Shown here: positions 54,104 through 64,000 of the stretch, one piece after another
Layout of the letters: each line of letters begins with the position of its first letter
How positions within the stretch are numbered: the first letter of the stretch is position 1
Assembly (NCBI RefSeq): GCF_024172085.1
Contig: NZ_JAMZDZ010000001.1
Coordinates: 6,076,001 to 6,140,000 of the forward strand
DNA from: Hamadaea flava
GTDB taxonomy: Bacteria > Actinomycetota > Actinomycetes > Mycobacteriales > Micromonosporaceae
Length of the DNA: 64,000 nt
Direction: 5' to 3'
Notes under the pieces: model-generated
Told to the model about the DNA's origin: nothing
Databases searched by the model: none
The model's input: only the letters and a program-made list of their open reading frames with translations
Made by a program: the position numbers and the translations under genes

Positions 54104-55330
54104 GTGCAGACCCGGACCGCCTGGCAGGCCATCGCGCAGCGGCCGCTGCGGTTCCTGACGTCGTCCTGGCCGTGGCGCTCGCTGGCGTACCTGGTGAGCG
54201 GGGTCGCCGTCGGCGTCGTCACCGGCCTGCTGATGATCGGACTGGCAGCGGCCGGCGTGCTGTTGCTCATCGTCGTCGTCGGGATCGGTGTCCTCGTGGT
54301 GACGGCGCTGGCCGGGATCTACGTCGCCCGGTTCGAACGGTGGCGGCTCCGCCTGGTCGATCTCGACCGCGCTCCCGACCCGCACCGGCAGCCGTCCGCG
54401 CCCGGGCTCCGGGCCTGGCTGACGACCCGGTTGCGGGAGCAGGCGACCTGGCGGGAGTTCTCCTTCGTCGTCATCTGGCTCGGCGGGCTCTGGTTCGTCG
54501 ACCTGGGCGTACTCGCCTTGACGTTGTGGCTGCCCTTCTACTTCATGAGCGTCCCGATCGCGGATCCGAACACCTGGCCCTGGATGATCATCGGGATCGC
54601 CATGCTGCTCCCGGCCCCGTACACGATCACCGCCTGGGCCGGCGCCCGCGCCGCCCTGACCCGGGCGCTCCTCGCTCCGCGGGACGACGAGCTGGGCGTA
54701 CGCCTGGAGGAGGTGACGTTGTCCCGGGCCCGGCTGGTCGACGCCTTCGAATCCGAGCGGCGTCGCATCGAACGGGACCTGCACGACGGCGCGCAGCAGC
54801 GCCTGGTGTCGCTCAGCATGAATCTCGGGCTGGCCCGGCTGGACGCCGCGCCGGGCTCACCGGTGGAAACGCAGCTGGCCGCCGCCCAGGAGCAGGTCTC
54901 CCAGGTGCTGAGCGAACTGCGTGACCTCGTCCGCGGGGTGCATCCGCAGGTGCTCGACGATCACGGGCTGGCCGCCGCCATCGACGAGATCGCCGACCGC
55001 TCGCCGATTCCGGTCACCGTCGACATCCGCCTGCCCGGCCGGGTCACCGGGGCGGTCGAGCTGACGGCGTACTTCGTGATCGCCGAGGCGCTCGCGAACA
55101 TCGCCAAGCACTCCGGGGCGAGTCAGGCAACCGTGCGTGGCCGTCTCGAACCGGACCTCCTCGTCATCGAAGTACGCGACAACGGCGTCGGCGGCGCGGA
55201 TCCGGCCGACGGCACCGGCCTGACCGGGCTGGCCGATCGGGTCGCGGTCGTCGACGGCCGCGTACGCCTGTCGAGCCCGTCCGGCGGCCCGACCCTGCTT
55301 CACGTGGAGATCCCATGCCACTCCGTGTAG
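54104..55330 (+). CDS. NarL-family sensor histidine kinase
   Basis: The product is 408 residues from GTG 54104. Membrane helices occur near 20–80 and 120–190, the sensor part having almost no outside loop (an intramembrane-sensing type). The HisKA_3 box RRIERDLHDGAQQRLVSLS carries the phosphorylated His. The ATPase domain has EALANIAKHSGA and VRDNGVGGADPADGTGLTGLADR. It should phosphorylate the downstream regulator, whose gene overlaps by 16 bases. Confidence 0.94.
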   Translation: MQTRTAWQAIAQRPLRFLTSSWPWRSLAYLVSGVAVGVVTGLLMIGLAAAGVLLLIVVVGIGVLVVTALAGIYVARFERWRLRLVDLDRAPDPHRQPSAPGLRAWLTTRLREQATWREFSFVVIWLGGLWFVDLGVLALTLWLPFYFMSVPIADPNTWPWMIIGIAMLLPAPYTITAWAGARAALTRALLAPRDDELGVRLEEVTLSRARLVDAFESERRRIERDLHDGAQQRLVSLSMNLGLARLDAAPGSPVETQLAAAQEQVSQVLSELRDLVRGVHPQVLDDHGLAAAIDEIADRSPIPVTVDIRLPGRVTGAVELTAYFVIAEALANIAKHSGASQATVRGRLEPDLLVIEVRDNGVGGADPADGTGLTGLADRVAVVDGRVRLSSPSGGPTLLHVEIPCHSV

Positions 55331-55962
55331 TGCTCGCCGAGGACTCGCTGCTGTTGCGCGAGGGCCTGATCGGGCTGCTGGGCCGGTTCGGCCACGAGGT
55401 CGTCGACGCGGTGGGGGAGGCGGGCGCGATCGCCGCCGCCGTCCGCAGCGCCCAGCCGGACCTGCTGATCACCGACGTACGCATGCCGCCGGGCAACGCG
55501 GACGACGGGCTGAAGGCGGCCGTCGATCTGCGGCAGGAGCGTCCCGAGCTGCCCGTGCTCGTGCTGAGCCAGTACGTCGAGCAGTCCTACGCGGTGCGGC
55601 TGCTCGACTCGGGCGGTGGTCTGGCGGTCGGCTACCTGCTCAAGGATCGCGTCGGGGCGATCACCGACTTCGTGCAGGCCGTCGAACGGGTGGCCGCGGG
55701 CGGCACCGTCGTCGACCCCGAGGTCGTACGCCAGCTGCTCCGCCGACGCCGGGATCCCCTCGAACGGCTCAGCGCCCGGGAGCGCGAGGTCCTGGCGTTG
55801 ATGGCGGAGGGCCGGTCGAACGCGGCCGTCGCCAAGCAGCTGTTCGTCACCGAGGCGGCCGTGAACAAACACGTACGCAGCATCTTCGCCAAGCTCGACC
55901 TGCCGCAGGACACCGAGGACCACCGGCGGGTGCTGGCCGTCCTCGCCTACCTCCGCGCCTAG
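55315..55962 (+). CDS. NarL/LuxR-family response regulator
   Basis: The product is 215 residues. The receiver domain has LAEDSLLLREGL (acidic pocket), LLITDVRMPP (phosphorylated Asp) and the conserved Lys in GYLLKDRV. The C-terminal HTH is LSAREREVLALMAEGRSNAAVAKQLFVTEAAVNKH (quoted in part). It probably binds the palindrome at 54052–54069 and controls the ABC operon and its own operon. Confidence 0.95.
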   Translation: MPLRVVLAEDSLLLREGLIGLLGRFGHEVVDAVGEAGAIAAAVRSAQPDLLITDVRMPPGNADDGLKAAVDLRQERPELPVLVLSQYVEQSYAVRLLDSGGGLAVGYLLKDRVGAITDFVQAVERVAAGGTVVDPEVVRQLLRRRRDPLERLSAREREVLALMAEGRSNAAVAKQLFVTEAAVNKHVRSIFAKLDLPQDTEDHRRVLAVLAYLRA

Positions 55963-55972
55963 CCTCAAAGCA

Positions 55973-56031
55973 GCAGATCACGGTTACGCATGCCTCCCGC
56001 TGCGGGTTTGGCCTGCGTAACCGTGATCTGC
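55973..56031. terminator. Bidirectional terminator-like palindrome
   Basis: Perfect 18-bp arms at 55973–55990 and 56014–56031 (GCAGATCACGGTTACGCA) with a 23-base centre, between convergent genes. Same architecture as the 73-bp palindromes but a different sequence. Confidence 0.8.
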
Positions 56032-56054
56032 AAGGTGGCTCTGACGGTAGAGAG

Positions 56055-57320
<1,266 letters not shown>

Positions 57321-57353
57321 TGGGTCAACCTCCTGGCAGACGTAACCCGGCCC

Positions 57354-57439
57354 GCACCCAGGCGCACGGTGCGTGTGGCCGATCGGATCGCTCCCCGGTG
57401 GTTCTCCACCCGAAGTTCGGCGCCAGTCGCGACCTGTCG
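57354..57439 (-). promoter_or_regulatory. ZTP (pfl) riboswitch controlling glyA
   Basis: On the minus strand, in order: CAGGTCGCGACTGGCGC, a small stem with CGAACTTCGG, the core GAACCACCGGGGAGCGATC, then CGCACCGTGCG and the 3' pseudoknot strand CGCCTGGGTGC. This is the pfl-motif order, which senses ZTP/ZMP when folate one-carbon supply is low. The 3' CCTGG can also pair with CCAGG of the glyA ribosome site (CCAGGAGG), suggesting translational control (inference). Confidence 0.92.
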
Positions 57440-57489
57440 AAGTTTAGGCCACCTCGTCGGCGGCCTCCCCGGCGGTTCCCGTCGTGGTG

Positions 57490-57518
57490 TTGACACTTAA
57501 CCGGTTCAGTGATGTGAT
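57490..57518 (+). promoter_or_regulatory. Promoter of the mannanase gene with LacI-type operator
   Basis: TTGACA (57490–57495), 17 bases, TGTGAT (57513–57518). Within the spacer lies ACTTAACC/GGTTCAGT (57495–57510), a palindrome with one mismatch and a CG centre, as bound by LacI-family sugar regulators. Binding there would block RNA polymerase. Confidence 0.7.
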
Positions 57519-57559
57519 GGCGCTCTCACGGACAACCCGACGCCTCAAGGAGTACGCCC

Positions 57560-59533
57560 ATGCTCCGGCGCTTCTGCCTGCTGCTCGCGGCATGCCTCGC
57601 CGTCGTCCTGCCCGTCACCCCGGCGTACGCGTCGGACTCGGGTCATGTCACCCGTCAGGGGACCCAGCTGAAGCTGAACGGCAAGCCGTTCAAGTTCTAC
57701 GGCGGCAACAACTACTACCTGATGTATCAGTCGCCGGCGATGGCCGACGACGTCTTCGCCGACGCCCAGGCGGCCGGGTTCACCGTGCTGCGTACCTGGG
57801 CGTGGCTGGACATCGGCAACACCGACGGCAGCGACTCGGTCGCCGGCAAGGCCAACGGCGTCTACCTCCAGTACTGGGACCCGGTGGCGGGCGCGCCCGC
57901 GTACAACGACGGGCCGGACGGGCTGGAGCGTCTCGACTACGTCCTCTATCGGGCGCGGCAGAGCGGGATCAAGCTCGTCCTCGCGTTCACCAACAACTGG
58001 AGCGACTTCGGCGGCATGGACCAGTACGTGCGCTGGGCCGGGCTGTCGCACCACGACGACTTCTACACCGACGCCCGGATCAAGGGCTGGTACAAGGATT
58101 GGATCAGTCATCTGCTGAACCGGACCAACACCCTGACCGGGGTGAAGTACTCCGACGACCCGACCGTGATGACCTGGGAGCTGGCCAACGAGCCGCGGTG
58201 CCAGGGCTCCGGCGGGTACCCGACCTCGGACGCCTGCGGCATGCAGCACCCGGAGACGATCACGGCCTGGGCCGACGAGATGACCCGGCATGTGAAGTCG
58301 GTCGACCCCAAGCACCTGGTCAGCGTCGGCGAAGAGGGCTTCACCTGCGCCAACCTCGGCACCGACGACTGGACCACCAACTGCGGGCCGGGCACCGACA
58401 GCGCCGCGCTCACCGCACTGCCCGCCGTCGACGTGATGTCCTTCCACCTCTACCCGGACGGCTGGGGCAAGACCGCGTCGTGGGGCACGCAGTGGATCAC
58501 CGACCACATCGCCACGGCCCGACGCCTCGGCAAAGCCGTGATGCTCGGCGAGTTCGGCTACAAGGACAAGGCGACCCGCAACCCGGTCTATCGCGAGTGG
58601 ACGGACGCGGTGCGGGCCGCCGGCGGCAACGGCTTCCTCTACTGGATCCTGTCCGGCTCACAGGACGACGGGACGCTCTACCCCGACTACGACGGGTTCA
58701 CCGTCTACTGCCCGAGCCCGGTCTGCGCGACGATCGCCAACGGCGGCGACGAGCTGGTCCACGGCCAGCGCAGCCGGCCGCCGGTCGCCGACCACGACAC
58801 CGCCGTCACCGAGTTCGACACCCCGATCGGGCTGCACCCGCTGGCCAACGACGTGGCGTACCGGACGTATCTGCGGCCCGCGTCGCTCGATCTGCAACCC
58901 GACGTGGCCGGGGTGCAGACCTCGGTCACGGTCACCGGAGGCACGTTCACGGCAAGCTCGGGGGACGTGGGCTTCGCGCCGGCCGCCGGGTTCGTGGGCA
59001 AGGCGATCGCACACTATGTCGTACGCGACGCGGCCGGTCGCCTGTCGAACGTGGCGGACCTCCAGGCGACCGTCAAACCCGACCCGACGGCGGCGATCCT
59101 CATCGAGTCGTGGGAGTCCGGAGTGGACGGCTGGGCTCCGGGCAGCTGGCAGGCCAACGCCGGCACCGTGGCGCAGACCGCCGACTTCCATACCGACGGG
59201 GCGTACGGGCTGCACATCGAGGCGGCCGACGGCGGATGGTTCGGCTTCACCCCGGCTCAGCCGCTGAACATCGCGGGCAAGGCCACCCTGAAGTACGACA
59301 TCCGCGCCGGGGCGGCCGCGGGCACCTCGACCACGGTCGCACTGCAGGTCGGCGCGGGCTGGGCCTGGTGCCAGGGCTCGTGGACCTGGGTACCGCAGGG
59401 CAGTTCCACCACGATCGAGATCGACCTCTTCAACGGAGTGTCGTGCGACCAGACCGCGCTGGGCGAGGTCCACGGCGTCCTGATCTACGTCAGCTCCGGC
59501 GACTTCGACCTGGACAACGTCCGGGCCGAATAG
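57560..59533 (+). CDS. Secreted GH5 beta-mannanase with C-terminal carbohydrate-binding region
   Basis: The product is 657 residues from ATG 57560 behind AAGGAG. The signal peptide ends near PVTPAYA. The GH5 domain (about 30–400) has the catalytic acid Glu211 in TWELANEPRC and nucleophile Glu331 in MLGEFGYK; KFYGGNNYYLMY fits GH5_7 endo-1,4-beta-mannosidases. A linker-like cadherin/Big-type region (about 410–510) follows, and a final domain (ILIESWESGVDGW … DFDLDNVRAE) resembles mannan-binding modules. It acts outside the cell on plant mannan. Confidence 0.92.
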   Translation: MLRRFCLLLAACLAVVLPVTPAYASDSGHVTRQGTQLKLNGKPFKFYGGNNYYLMYQSPAMADDVFADAQAAGFTVLRTWAWLDIGNTDGSDSVAGKANGVYLQYWDPVAGAPAYNDGPDGLERLDYVLYRARQSGIKLVLAFTNNWSDFGGMDQYVRWAGLSHHDDFYTDARIKGWYKDWISHLLNRTNTLTGVKYSDDPTVMTWELANEPRCQGSGGYPTSDACGMQHPETITAWADEMTRHVKSVDPKHLVSVGEEGFTCANLGTDDWTTNCGPGTDSAALTALPAVDVMSFHLYPDGWGKTASWGTQWITDHIATARRLGKAVMLGEFGYKDKATRNPVYREWTDAVRAAGGNGFLYWILSGSQDDGTLYPDYDGFTVYCPSPVCATIANGGDELVHGQRSRPPVADHDTAVTEFDTPIGLHPLANDVAYRTYLRPASLDLQPDVAGVQTSVTVTGGTFTASSGDVGFAPAAGFVGKAIAHYVVRDAAGRLSNVADLQATVKPDPTAAILIESWESGVDGWAPGSWQANAGTVAQTADFHTDGAYGLHIEAADGGWFGFTPAQPLNIAGKATLKYDIRAGAAAGTSTTVALQVGAGWAWCQGSWTWVPQGSSTTIEIDLFNGVSCDQTALGEVHGVLIYVSSGDFDLDNVRAE

Positions 59534-59548
59534 CCGGGCTCCGCAGCG

Positions 59549-59588
59549 GCGCCGGCCGGCGTAGGAGTGGGAGCCGCCCGGCCGGCGC
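59549..59588 (+). terminator. Terminator after the mannanase gene
   Basis: GCGCCGGCCG and CGGCCGGCGC form a perfect 10-bp stem with a 20-base loop, followed by TT. It lies 15 bases after the stop codon and just before palindrome copy 2. Confidence 0.7.
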
Positions 59589-59597
59589 TTCCCCTCG

Positions 59598-59670
59598 TGA
59601 TCATTGCGCCAGCCATGCTGCTTCGGGCTGCGAAATGCCCGAAGCAACCGCATGGCTGGCGCGATGATCA
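59598..59670. repeat. 73-bp palindromic intergenic repeat, copy 2
   Basis: Arms TGATCATTGCGCCAGCCATG (59598–59617) and its complement (59651–59670, one mismatch) continue inward as TGCTTCGGGC/GCCCGAAGCA, giving one long hairpin. It equals copy 1 (1404–1476) in length and in the conserved blocks including GCGAAATG in the loop. Its right end gives the TGA stop of the minus-strand gene, exactly as in copy 1. Confidence 0.88.
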
Positions 59671-60885
59671 TGCTTGTGCGGTAGGGCGGAAAACCCAGGC
59701 GCGGAGCAGGACGAACCGGAGGAGCGTCGCGAGCAGGTTCGCGCCGATGAGGACCACCATCTCGGCCGGGCGGGCGGGCGTACCGGTGACCGCGTGGAGC
59801 AACGCGAGCGACCCGCTGGTGAGGACCAGCCCCAGCCCGAAGATCAGCAGGCCCTGGGCTTGGTGCCGCAGCGCGTCCGCCGATCCGCGTACGCCGAAGG
59901 TCAGCCGCCGGTTCGCCGCGGTATTCGCCACCGCCGTGATCAGCAGCGCGAGCAGATTGGCGCCCTGTGCGCCCAGCGCCGACGCGAACCCCGCATACAG
60001 CAGCAGGTACGCCAACGTGCTGGCGACCCCGACGCCGCCGAACCGGATGAGCTGCCCGAGCAGGGTGGTCTCGGCGTCCTGGCGGCCCCGGCCGAGCCGT
60101 TCGCGCAACTGTGCCAAGGGCAGCGCGCCGGTCAGCAGGTTGCGCCCGACCCGAGCGATCCCGCGCAGGTCGGCCTTGATGGTCGCGACGATGTCGACCC
60201 GGCTGTCCGGATCGTCGACCCAGTCGACCGGCACCTCGTGGATGCGCATCCCGGCGTTCTGCGCCAGGACGAGCAGTTCGGTGTCGAAGAACCAGCCGGT
60301 GTCCTCGACGAGCGGCAGCAACTCCCGCGCGACGTCGGCCCGGATGGCCTTGAACCCGCATTGGGCGTCGGAGAACGACGCGGCCAGTGTGCCGCGCAGC
60401 AGCAGGTTGTAGCCCCGGGAGATCACCTCCCGTTTGGCTCCGCGCACCACGCGGGACTGCCGGGCCAGCCGGCTGCCGATCGCGAGGTCGGAGTGGCCCG
60501 TGATCAACGGCGCGATCAGCGGCAGCAGCGCCGCCAGGTCGGTGGACAGGTCCACATCCATGTACGCCAGCACGGCGGCATCGGAGCTGGACCAGACGTG
60601 CCGCAGGGCGCGGCCTCGGCCCTTCTGCTCCAGGCGTACCACTCGGGTGTGCGAGAGGGTGGCCGCGAGACTGGCGGCGACCAGCGGTGTCTCGTCGACG
60701 GAGGCGTTGTCGGCGATCGTGATCCGGAAGGTGTAGGGCAGGTGCTGAGTGAGGTACGCGTGCAGCCGCCGGACGCTCGGCCCGAGGTCGGCCTCCTCGT
60801 TGTAGACCGGGATGACCACGTCCAGGACGAGTTCCCGCTGGCCGGCGGGGTGCACGAGACCGGGTGAAAGGGTCGGCGCTGTCAT
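59668..60885 (-). CDS. GT2 glycosyltransferase with C-terminal GtrA domain
   Basis: The product is 405 residues. The GT2 domain (about 20–250) resembles dolichol/polyprenyl-phosphate sugar synthases: VVIPVYNEEADL, ADNASVDET, KGRGRALRHV, YMDVDLSTD (DxD) and DAQCGFKAIR. The GtrA-like membrane domain (about 270–400, four helices: QLIRFGGVGVASTLAYLLLY …) may flip the lipid-linked sugar. It would supply substrate for membrane glycosyltransferases such as the one truncated at position 1. Confidence 0.94.
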   Translation of the reverse strand: MTAPTLSPGLVHPAGQRELVLDVVIPVYNEEADLGPSVRRLHAYLTQHLPYTFRITIADNASVDETPLVAASLAATLSHTRVVRLEQKGRGRALRHVWSSSDAAVLAYMDVDLSTDLAALLPLIAPLITGHSDLAIGSRLARQSRVVRGAKREVISRGYNLLLRGTLAASFSDAQCGFKAIRADVARELLPLVEDTGWFFDTELLVLAQNAGMRIHEVPVDWVDDPDSRVDIVATIKADLRGIARVGRNLLTGALPLAQLRERLGRGRQDAETTLLGQLIRFGGVGVASTLAYLLLYAGFASALGAQGANLLALLITAVANTAANRRLTFGVRGSADALRHQAQGLLIFGLGLVLTSGSLALLHAVTGTPARPAEMVVLIGANLLATLLRFVLLRAWVFRPTAQA

Positions 60886-60956
60886 GACGTCCAGGTTGGC
60901 CGGGCCGGGTCAGCGGCGGATCGGCCCGGCCTGGACGTCACCTGTGAGTCGGGAGG

Positions 60957-61541
60957 TCAGGCGGGCTCGTTGCCGGGCTTCCACTTGATCGAGCAGCCCG
61001 TGCTGGGCCAGTGCGGTTCGGCCACGGTCTCGCCCGCGAGCACCGCGTCGACCGCCGCCGCCAGCGACTCTCCGGTGGCGGTCGCACCGCTCTTGGGCCG
61101 GGAGTCGTCGAACTGCCCCCGGTACGCCAGCGGCCGCCGCCCCTCGGCGTCAGCTGGCCCGTAAAGGAACAGGTCCGGGGTGCACGCGGCCCGGTAGGCG
61201 GTCGCGACCTGCTGGCTCTCGTCGTGCAGGTACGCGAATCCGAACCCGGCCCGCTCGGTCTGCTCCACGAGTTTGGCCGGCGCGTCGTCCGGATAGTTCT
61301 CGACGTCGTTGGCGCTGATCGCCACCGTGGCGAGGCCGAGCTTGGCGTATCGGGTGGTCAGCTCGCCGAGCGCCGCCTCGATGTGCCGCACGTACGGGCA
61401 GTGGTTGGACAGGAACGCCACGAGCAGCGCCGGGGACTCCCGGTAGTCGTCCAGGGAGACGGGCTCGCCGGTCGCGGCGGAGGGCAGGGTGAAGGCGGGC
61501 GCGGGGGTGCCCAGTTCCACCATGAAGGAGTTGACGGCCAT
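60957..61541 (-). CDS. Thioredoxin-fold (AhpC/TSA-type) protein
   Basis: The product is 194 residues from ATG 61541. GTPAPAFTLPSAATGEPVSLDDY and VAFLSNHCPYVRHIE are typical of the DUF899-less AhpC/TSA relatives annotated as thioredoxin family protein; a single active Cys is present (NHCPY). Later, TPDLFLYGPADAEGRR matches the cis-Pro loop. A peroxidase or reductase role is likely. The final Cys (STGCSIKW) is conserved in this subgroup. Confidence 0.88.
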   Translation of the reverse strand: MAVNSFMVELGTPAPAFTLPSAATGEPVSLDDYRESPALLVAFLSNHCPYVRHIEAALGELTTRYAKLGLATVAISANDVENYPDDAPAKLVEQTERAGFGFAYLHDESQQVATAYRAACTPDLFLYGPADAEGRRPLAYRGQFDDSRPKSGATATGESLAAAVDAVLAGETVAEPHWPSTGCSIKWKPGNEPA

Positions 61542-61624
61542 ACGCCCCAACGTATCCCGCTCATGTGAACGCCGGCCGCCCCAACCCTCAGGATGGGACG
61601 ACCGGCGTCCGGGAAGGAGTCGGG

Positions 61625-63472
61625 TCAGTCGGGGACGCGGCGGTACGCCCCGTCGCTGGCGCTGGTCGTCATCGACGCGTACGCCCGCAGCGCCGCGCTG
61701 ATCGGCCGGACCCGGTCGACCGGCGTGTAGGGCCGATCGCGCTTGTCCTGGGCGACGCGCCGGGCGTCGAGGACGTCCTGCGGCACCTCCAGGACGAGGC
61801 TGCGCGCCGGGATGTCGATGCTGATGATGTCGCCGGGCTCGACGAGCGCGATGAGACCGCCGCCGGCCGCCTCGGGCGAGATGTGCCCGATCGACAGCCC
61901 GCTGGTGCCGCCGGAGAACCGGCCGTCGGTGATCAGCGCGCAGCTCTTGCCGAGGCCCCGCCCCTTGAGGAAGGAGGTCGGGTAGAGCATCTCCTGCATG
62001 CCCGGCCCGCCCTTGGGTCCCTCGTAGCGGATGACCACGACGTCGCCGGGGACGATCTGGCCGGCGAGGATGCCGGTGACCGCGTCGTCCTGGGACTCGA
62101 ACACCTTCGCCGGTCCGCTGAAGCGCCAGACCTCCTCGGGCACGCCCGCCGTCTTGACCACGCAGCCGTCCTCGGCGAGGTTGCCGTGGAGCACGGCGAG
62201 CCCGCCGTCGGCGGTGTACGCGTGCTCGACCGAGCGGATGCAGCCGCCCGCCGCGTCGGTGTCCAGCGTCGCCCACCGGTTCTGCGTGGAGAACGGCTCA
62301 GTCGTACGCACTCCGCCCGGAGCGGCGTGGAACAGCTCTATGGCCGCGTCGCTGGTAGACCCGCTGCGGATGTCCCACTCGGCCAGCCACGACGTCAGGT
62401 CGGGGGAGTGCACGGAGTGGACGTCGCGGTGCAGCATCCCGCCGCGGTCGAGTTCACCGAGGATGGCGGGGATGCCGCCGGCCCGGTGGACGTCTTCCAT
62501 GTGGTACTTCGGCGAGTTCGGCGCCACCTTGGCCACGCAGGGCACCCGCCGCGAGACGGCGTCGATGTCGGCGACGCCGAAGTCCAGCTCGGCCTCGCGG
62601 GCCGCGGCGAGCAGGTGCAGCACGGTGTTGGTCGAGCCGCCCATCGCGACGTCGAGCGCGACCGCGTTCTCGAACGCCTCGCGAGTGGCGATCGCCCGGG
62701 GCAGCACCGAGGCGTCGTCGCCGTCGTAGTAGCGCTTGCACAGGTCGACGATCAGGCTGCCGGCCCGCTCGAACAGCTCCTTGCGGGCGGCGTGGGTGGC
62801 CAGCGTGGACCCGTTGCCCGGCAGGGCCAGGCCGATCGCCTCGGTGAGACAGTTCATCGAATTCGCGGTGAACATGCCGGAGCAGGAGCCGCAGGTCGGG
62901 CAGGCCGACCGCTCGATGCGGTCCAGGTCCGCCTCGCTCACGGAGTCGTCGGCCGCCGCGACCATCGCGTCGATCAGGTCGAGTTTCTCGTGGACGACGC
63001 CCTCGATCGCGACCGTCTTGCCGGCCTCCATCGGGCCGCCGGAGACGAAGACCGTCGGGATGTTGAGCCGCAGCGCGGCCAGCAGCATGCCCGGCGTGAT
63101 CTTGTCGCAGTTGGAGATGCAGACCAGCGCGTCGGCGCAGTGCGCCTGCACCATGTACTCCACGGCGTCGGCGATCAGCTCGCGGCTCGGCAGCGAGTAG
63201 AGCATGCCCGCGTGGCCCATCGCGATGCCGTCGTCGACCGCGATCGTGTTGAACTCGCGACCCACTCCGCCGGCCGCCGCCACCGCGTCGGCGACGAGGC
63301 CGCCGAGGTCCTTGAGGTGGACGTGACCCGGTACGAACTGGGTGTAGCTGTTGGCGATGGCGACGATCGGCTTGCCGAAATCGTCGTCGGTCATGCCGGT
63401 GGCGCGCCACAGCGCCCGTGCGCCCGCCATAGTCCGGCCGTGCGTGGAGGTCCTCGACCGCAGCTCAACCAT
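61625..63472 (-). CDS. ilvD: Dihydroxy-acid dehydratase
   Basis: The product is 615 residues from ATG 63472, close to the 616 of E. coli IlvD. Iron-sulfur cysteines lie in [12 protein letters not shown] and [15 protein letters not shown]; further motifs are GGSTNTVLH and [14 protein letters not shown]. It dehydrates 2,3-dihydroxy acids in isoleucine and valine synthesis. The open frame continues upstream but the family start [15 protein letters not shown] is clear. No other ilv genes are in the window. Confidence 0.96.
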   Translation of the reverse strand: MVELRSRTSTHGRTMAGARALWRATGMTDDDFGKPIVAIANSYTQFVPGHVHLKDLGGLVADAVAAAGGVGREFNTIAVDDGIAMGHAGMLYSLPSRELIADAVEYMVQAHCADALVCISNCDKITPGMLLAALRLNIPTVFVSGGPMEAGKTVAIEGVVHEKLDLIDAMVAAADDSVSEADLDRIERSACPTCGSCSGMFTANSMNCLTEAIGLALPGNGSTLATHAARKELFERAGSLIVDLCKRYYDGDDASVLPRAIATREAFENAVALDVAMGGSTNTVLHLLAAAREAELDFGVADIDAVSRRVPCVAKVAPNSPKYHMEDVHRAGGIPAILGELDRGGMLHRDVHSVHSPDLTSWLAEWDIRSGSTSDAAIELFHAAPGGVRTTEPFSTQNRWATLDTDAAGGCIRSVEHAYTADGGLAVLHGNLAEDGCVVKTAGVPEEVWRFSGPAKVFESQDDAVTGILAGQIVPGDVVVIRYEGPKGGPGMQEMLYPTSFLKGRGLGKSCALITDGRFSGGTSGLSIGHISPEAAGGGLIALVEPGDIISIDIPARSLVLEVPQDVLDARRVAQDKRDRPYTPVDRVRPISAALRAYASMTTSASDGAYRRVPD

Positions 63473-63624
63473 GCTGGAAAGTCTGCCACCGAGATCCCGG
63501 AACGGCTCGCCGGGCACCCGCCCCGGTCCATCTGTCGGGAACCCGTCGGGTGAACTCCGAATTGTTAACTCCGAATCGCACAGCGGGTGCGGAAAGGATC
63601 TTTTCGGTACGGCAGAGTGGAATC

Positions 63625-64000
63625 GTGCTCCTCCCCTCGGGACTGCCGGCAGCCGCTCCGCTGGAGCGGCCGCTGGTCCTCGCAGCCTCGGTGAGCGCGA
63701 TAGTCGCGCTGCCGGGCGCCTGGTCCCTGTGGCGGGCGGCCCGTGCCGGCGGCCGGTCCTCCCGCGGCCCCCGGCTGCTTGCCGTCGGGGTCGTGGTGGT
63801 CCTGGCCGGGCCGCTCCTCGCAACCTTCGCCGCAGTGGCGTTCCTAGCCGACGGCTGGCAGGACGATCGGCACGAACGCATGATGCTGGGCGCGCTGATC
63901 GCGCTCGGGGCCATCGTCGGCGCCCCGATCCTGGGCTGGGGGCTGCTCCGGCTGCCCGGCATCGGCGACACCCCGGGCGTACGCACAAGGCACCTCCTCG
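63625..64000 (+). CDS. Hypothetical membrane protein, C-terminus beyond window
   Basis: Reading from GTG 63625 the frame stays open to the window edge (125 codons). Three hydrophobic segments are visible: [38 protein letters not shown] and [18 protein letters not shown], with basic residues between the first two ([10 protein letters not shown]). I do not recognise the family. It is divergent from ilvD; the 150-bp gap carries a direct repeat AACTCCGAAT (63553 and 63567), possibly regulatory. Confidence 0.5.
   Translation, partial: MLLPSGLPAAAPLERPLVLAASVSAIVALPGAWSLWRAARAGGRSSRGPRLLAVGVVVVLAGPLLATFAAVAFLADGWQDDRHERMMLGALIALGAIVGAPILGWGLLRLPGIGDTPGVRTRHLL

Overview
The window is very GC-rich and gene-dense, with frequent GTG starts and a conspicuous excess of CGTACG-type words. 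Gene order (degV–comEA–comEC–holA–rpsT–lepA … hemW–hrcA–dnaJ–rsmE–HIT–phoH–ybeY–corC–cdd-like … era) is that of an actinobacterial chromosome. The secreted plant-polysaccharide hydrolases, the word bias and the large NAD-type glutamate dehydrogenase suggest a soil-living filamentous actinomycete, most likely Micromonosporaceae (inference; no rRNA is present). No tRNA, rRNA, CRISPR array, IS element or prophage was seen.

Layout. 1–8.5 kb: an edge-truncated membrane glycosyltransferase, a lipoprotein hydrolase, a class B penicillin-binding protein and a 1,624-residue glutamate dehydrogenase. 8.5–19.4 kb: small lipoprotein, DegV, a GC-rich tandem-repeat spacer, comEA–comEC–holA, rpsT on the other strand, an aminoglycoside-phosphotransferase-fold kinase, a DUF4240 protein, lepA and a NUDIX hydrolase. 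19.4–21.8 kb: two tandem genes for secreted proteins built from four Cys-x23-Cys units each, both preceded by the same 25-bp sequence (24/25 identical). This is the most unusual locus in the window. 21.8–26.4 kb: a PhyH oxygenase, a lysozyme-fold membrane protein, enoyl-CoA hydratase, hemW and a DUF4870 protein. 26.4–41.7 kb: the heat-shock/ribosome-maturation cluster with a perfect CIRCE operator, interrupted at three joints by accessory genes (pectate lyase–pectin esterase fusion, beta-lactamase-fold hydrolase, large secreted subtilase), after which era lies on the opposite strand. 41.8–50 kb: an isolated gatB, a metallophosphoesterase/PQQ-type dehydrogenase pair, VOC protein, 2-hydroxyacid dehydrogenase, PH-domain protein, Asp-box propeller and a MoaD–hotdog fusion. 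49.7–50.5 kb: a repeat-rich spacer. 50.5–56 kb: SUKH protein, an ABC exporter whose permease carries a frameshift, and a divergent NarL-type two-component system with a palindromic operator between them. 56–64 kb: glyA with a ZTP (pfl) riboswitch, a GH5 mannanase under a LacI-type operator, GT2–GtrA glycosyltransferase, a thioredoxin-fold protein, ilvD and an edge-truncated membrane protein.

The intergenic DNA is unusually structured. Two copies of a 73-bp palindrome (1404–1476 and 59598–59670) each sit between convergent genes and supply the stop codon of the minus-strand gene. Two 90-bp dispersed elements in opposite orientation (32024–32113 and 50261–50350) match at 76 of 90 positions, and both lie next to C-rich or tandem-repeat DNA. 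Four GC-rich tandem arrays (19–25-bp units) lie in two spacers. Regulation readable from sequence includes CIRCE, the ZTP riboswitch, two LacI-type operators before secreted hydrolases and an 18-bp palindrome before the two-component system.
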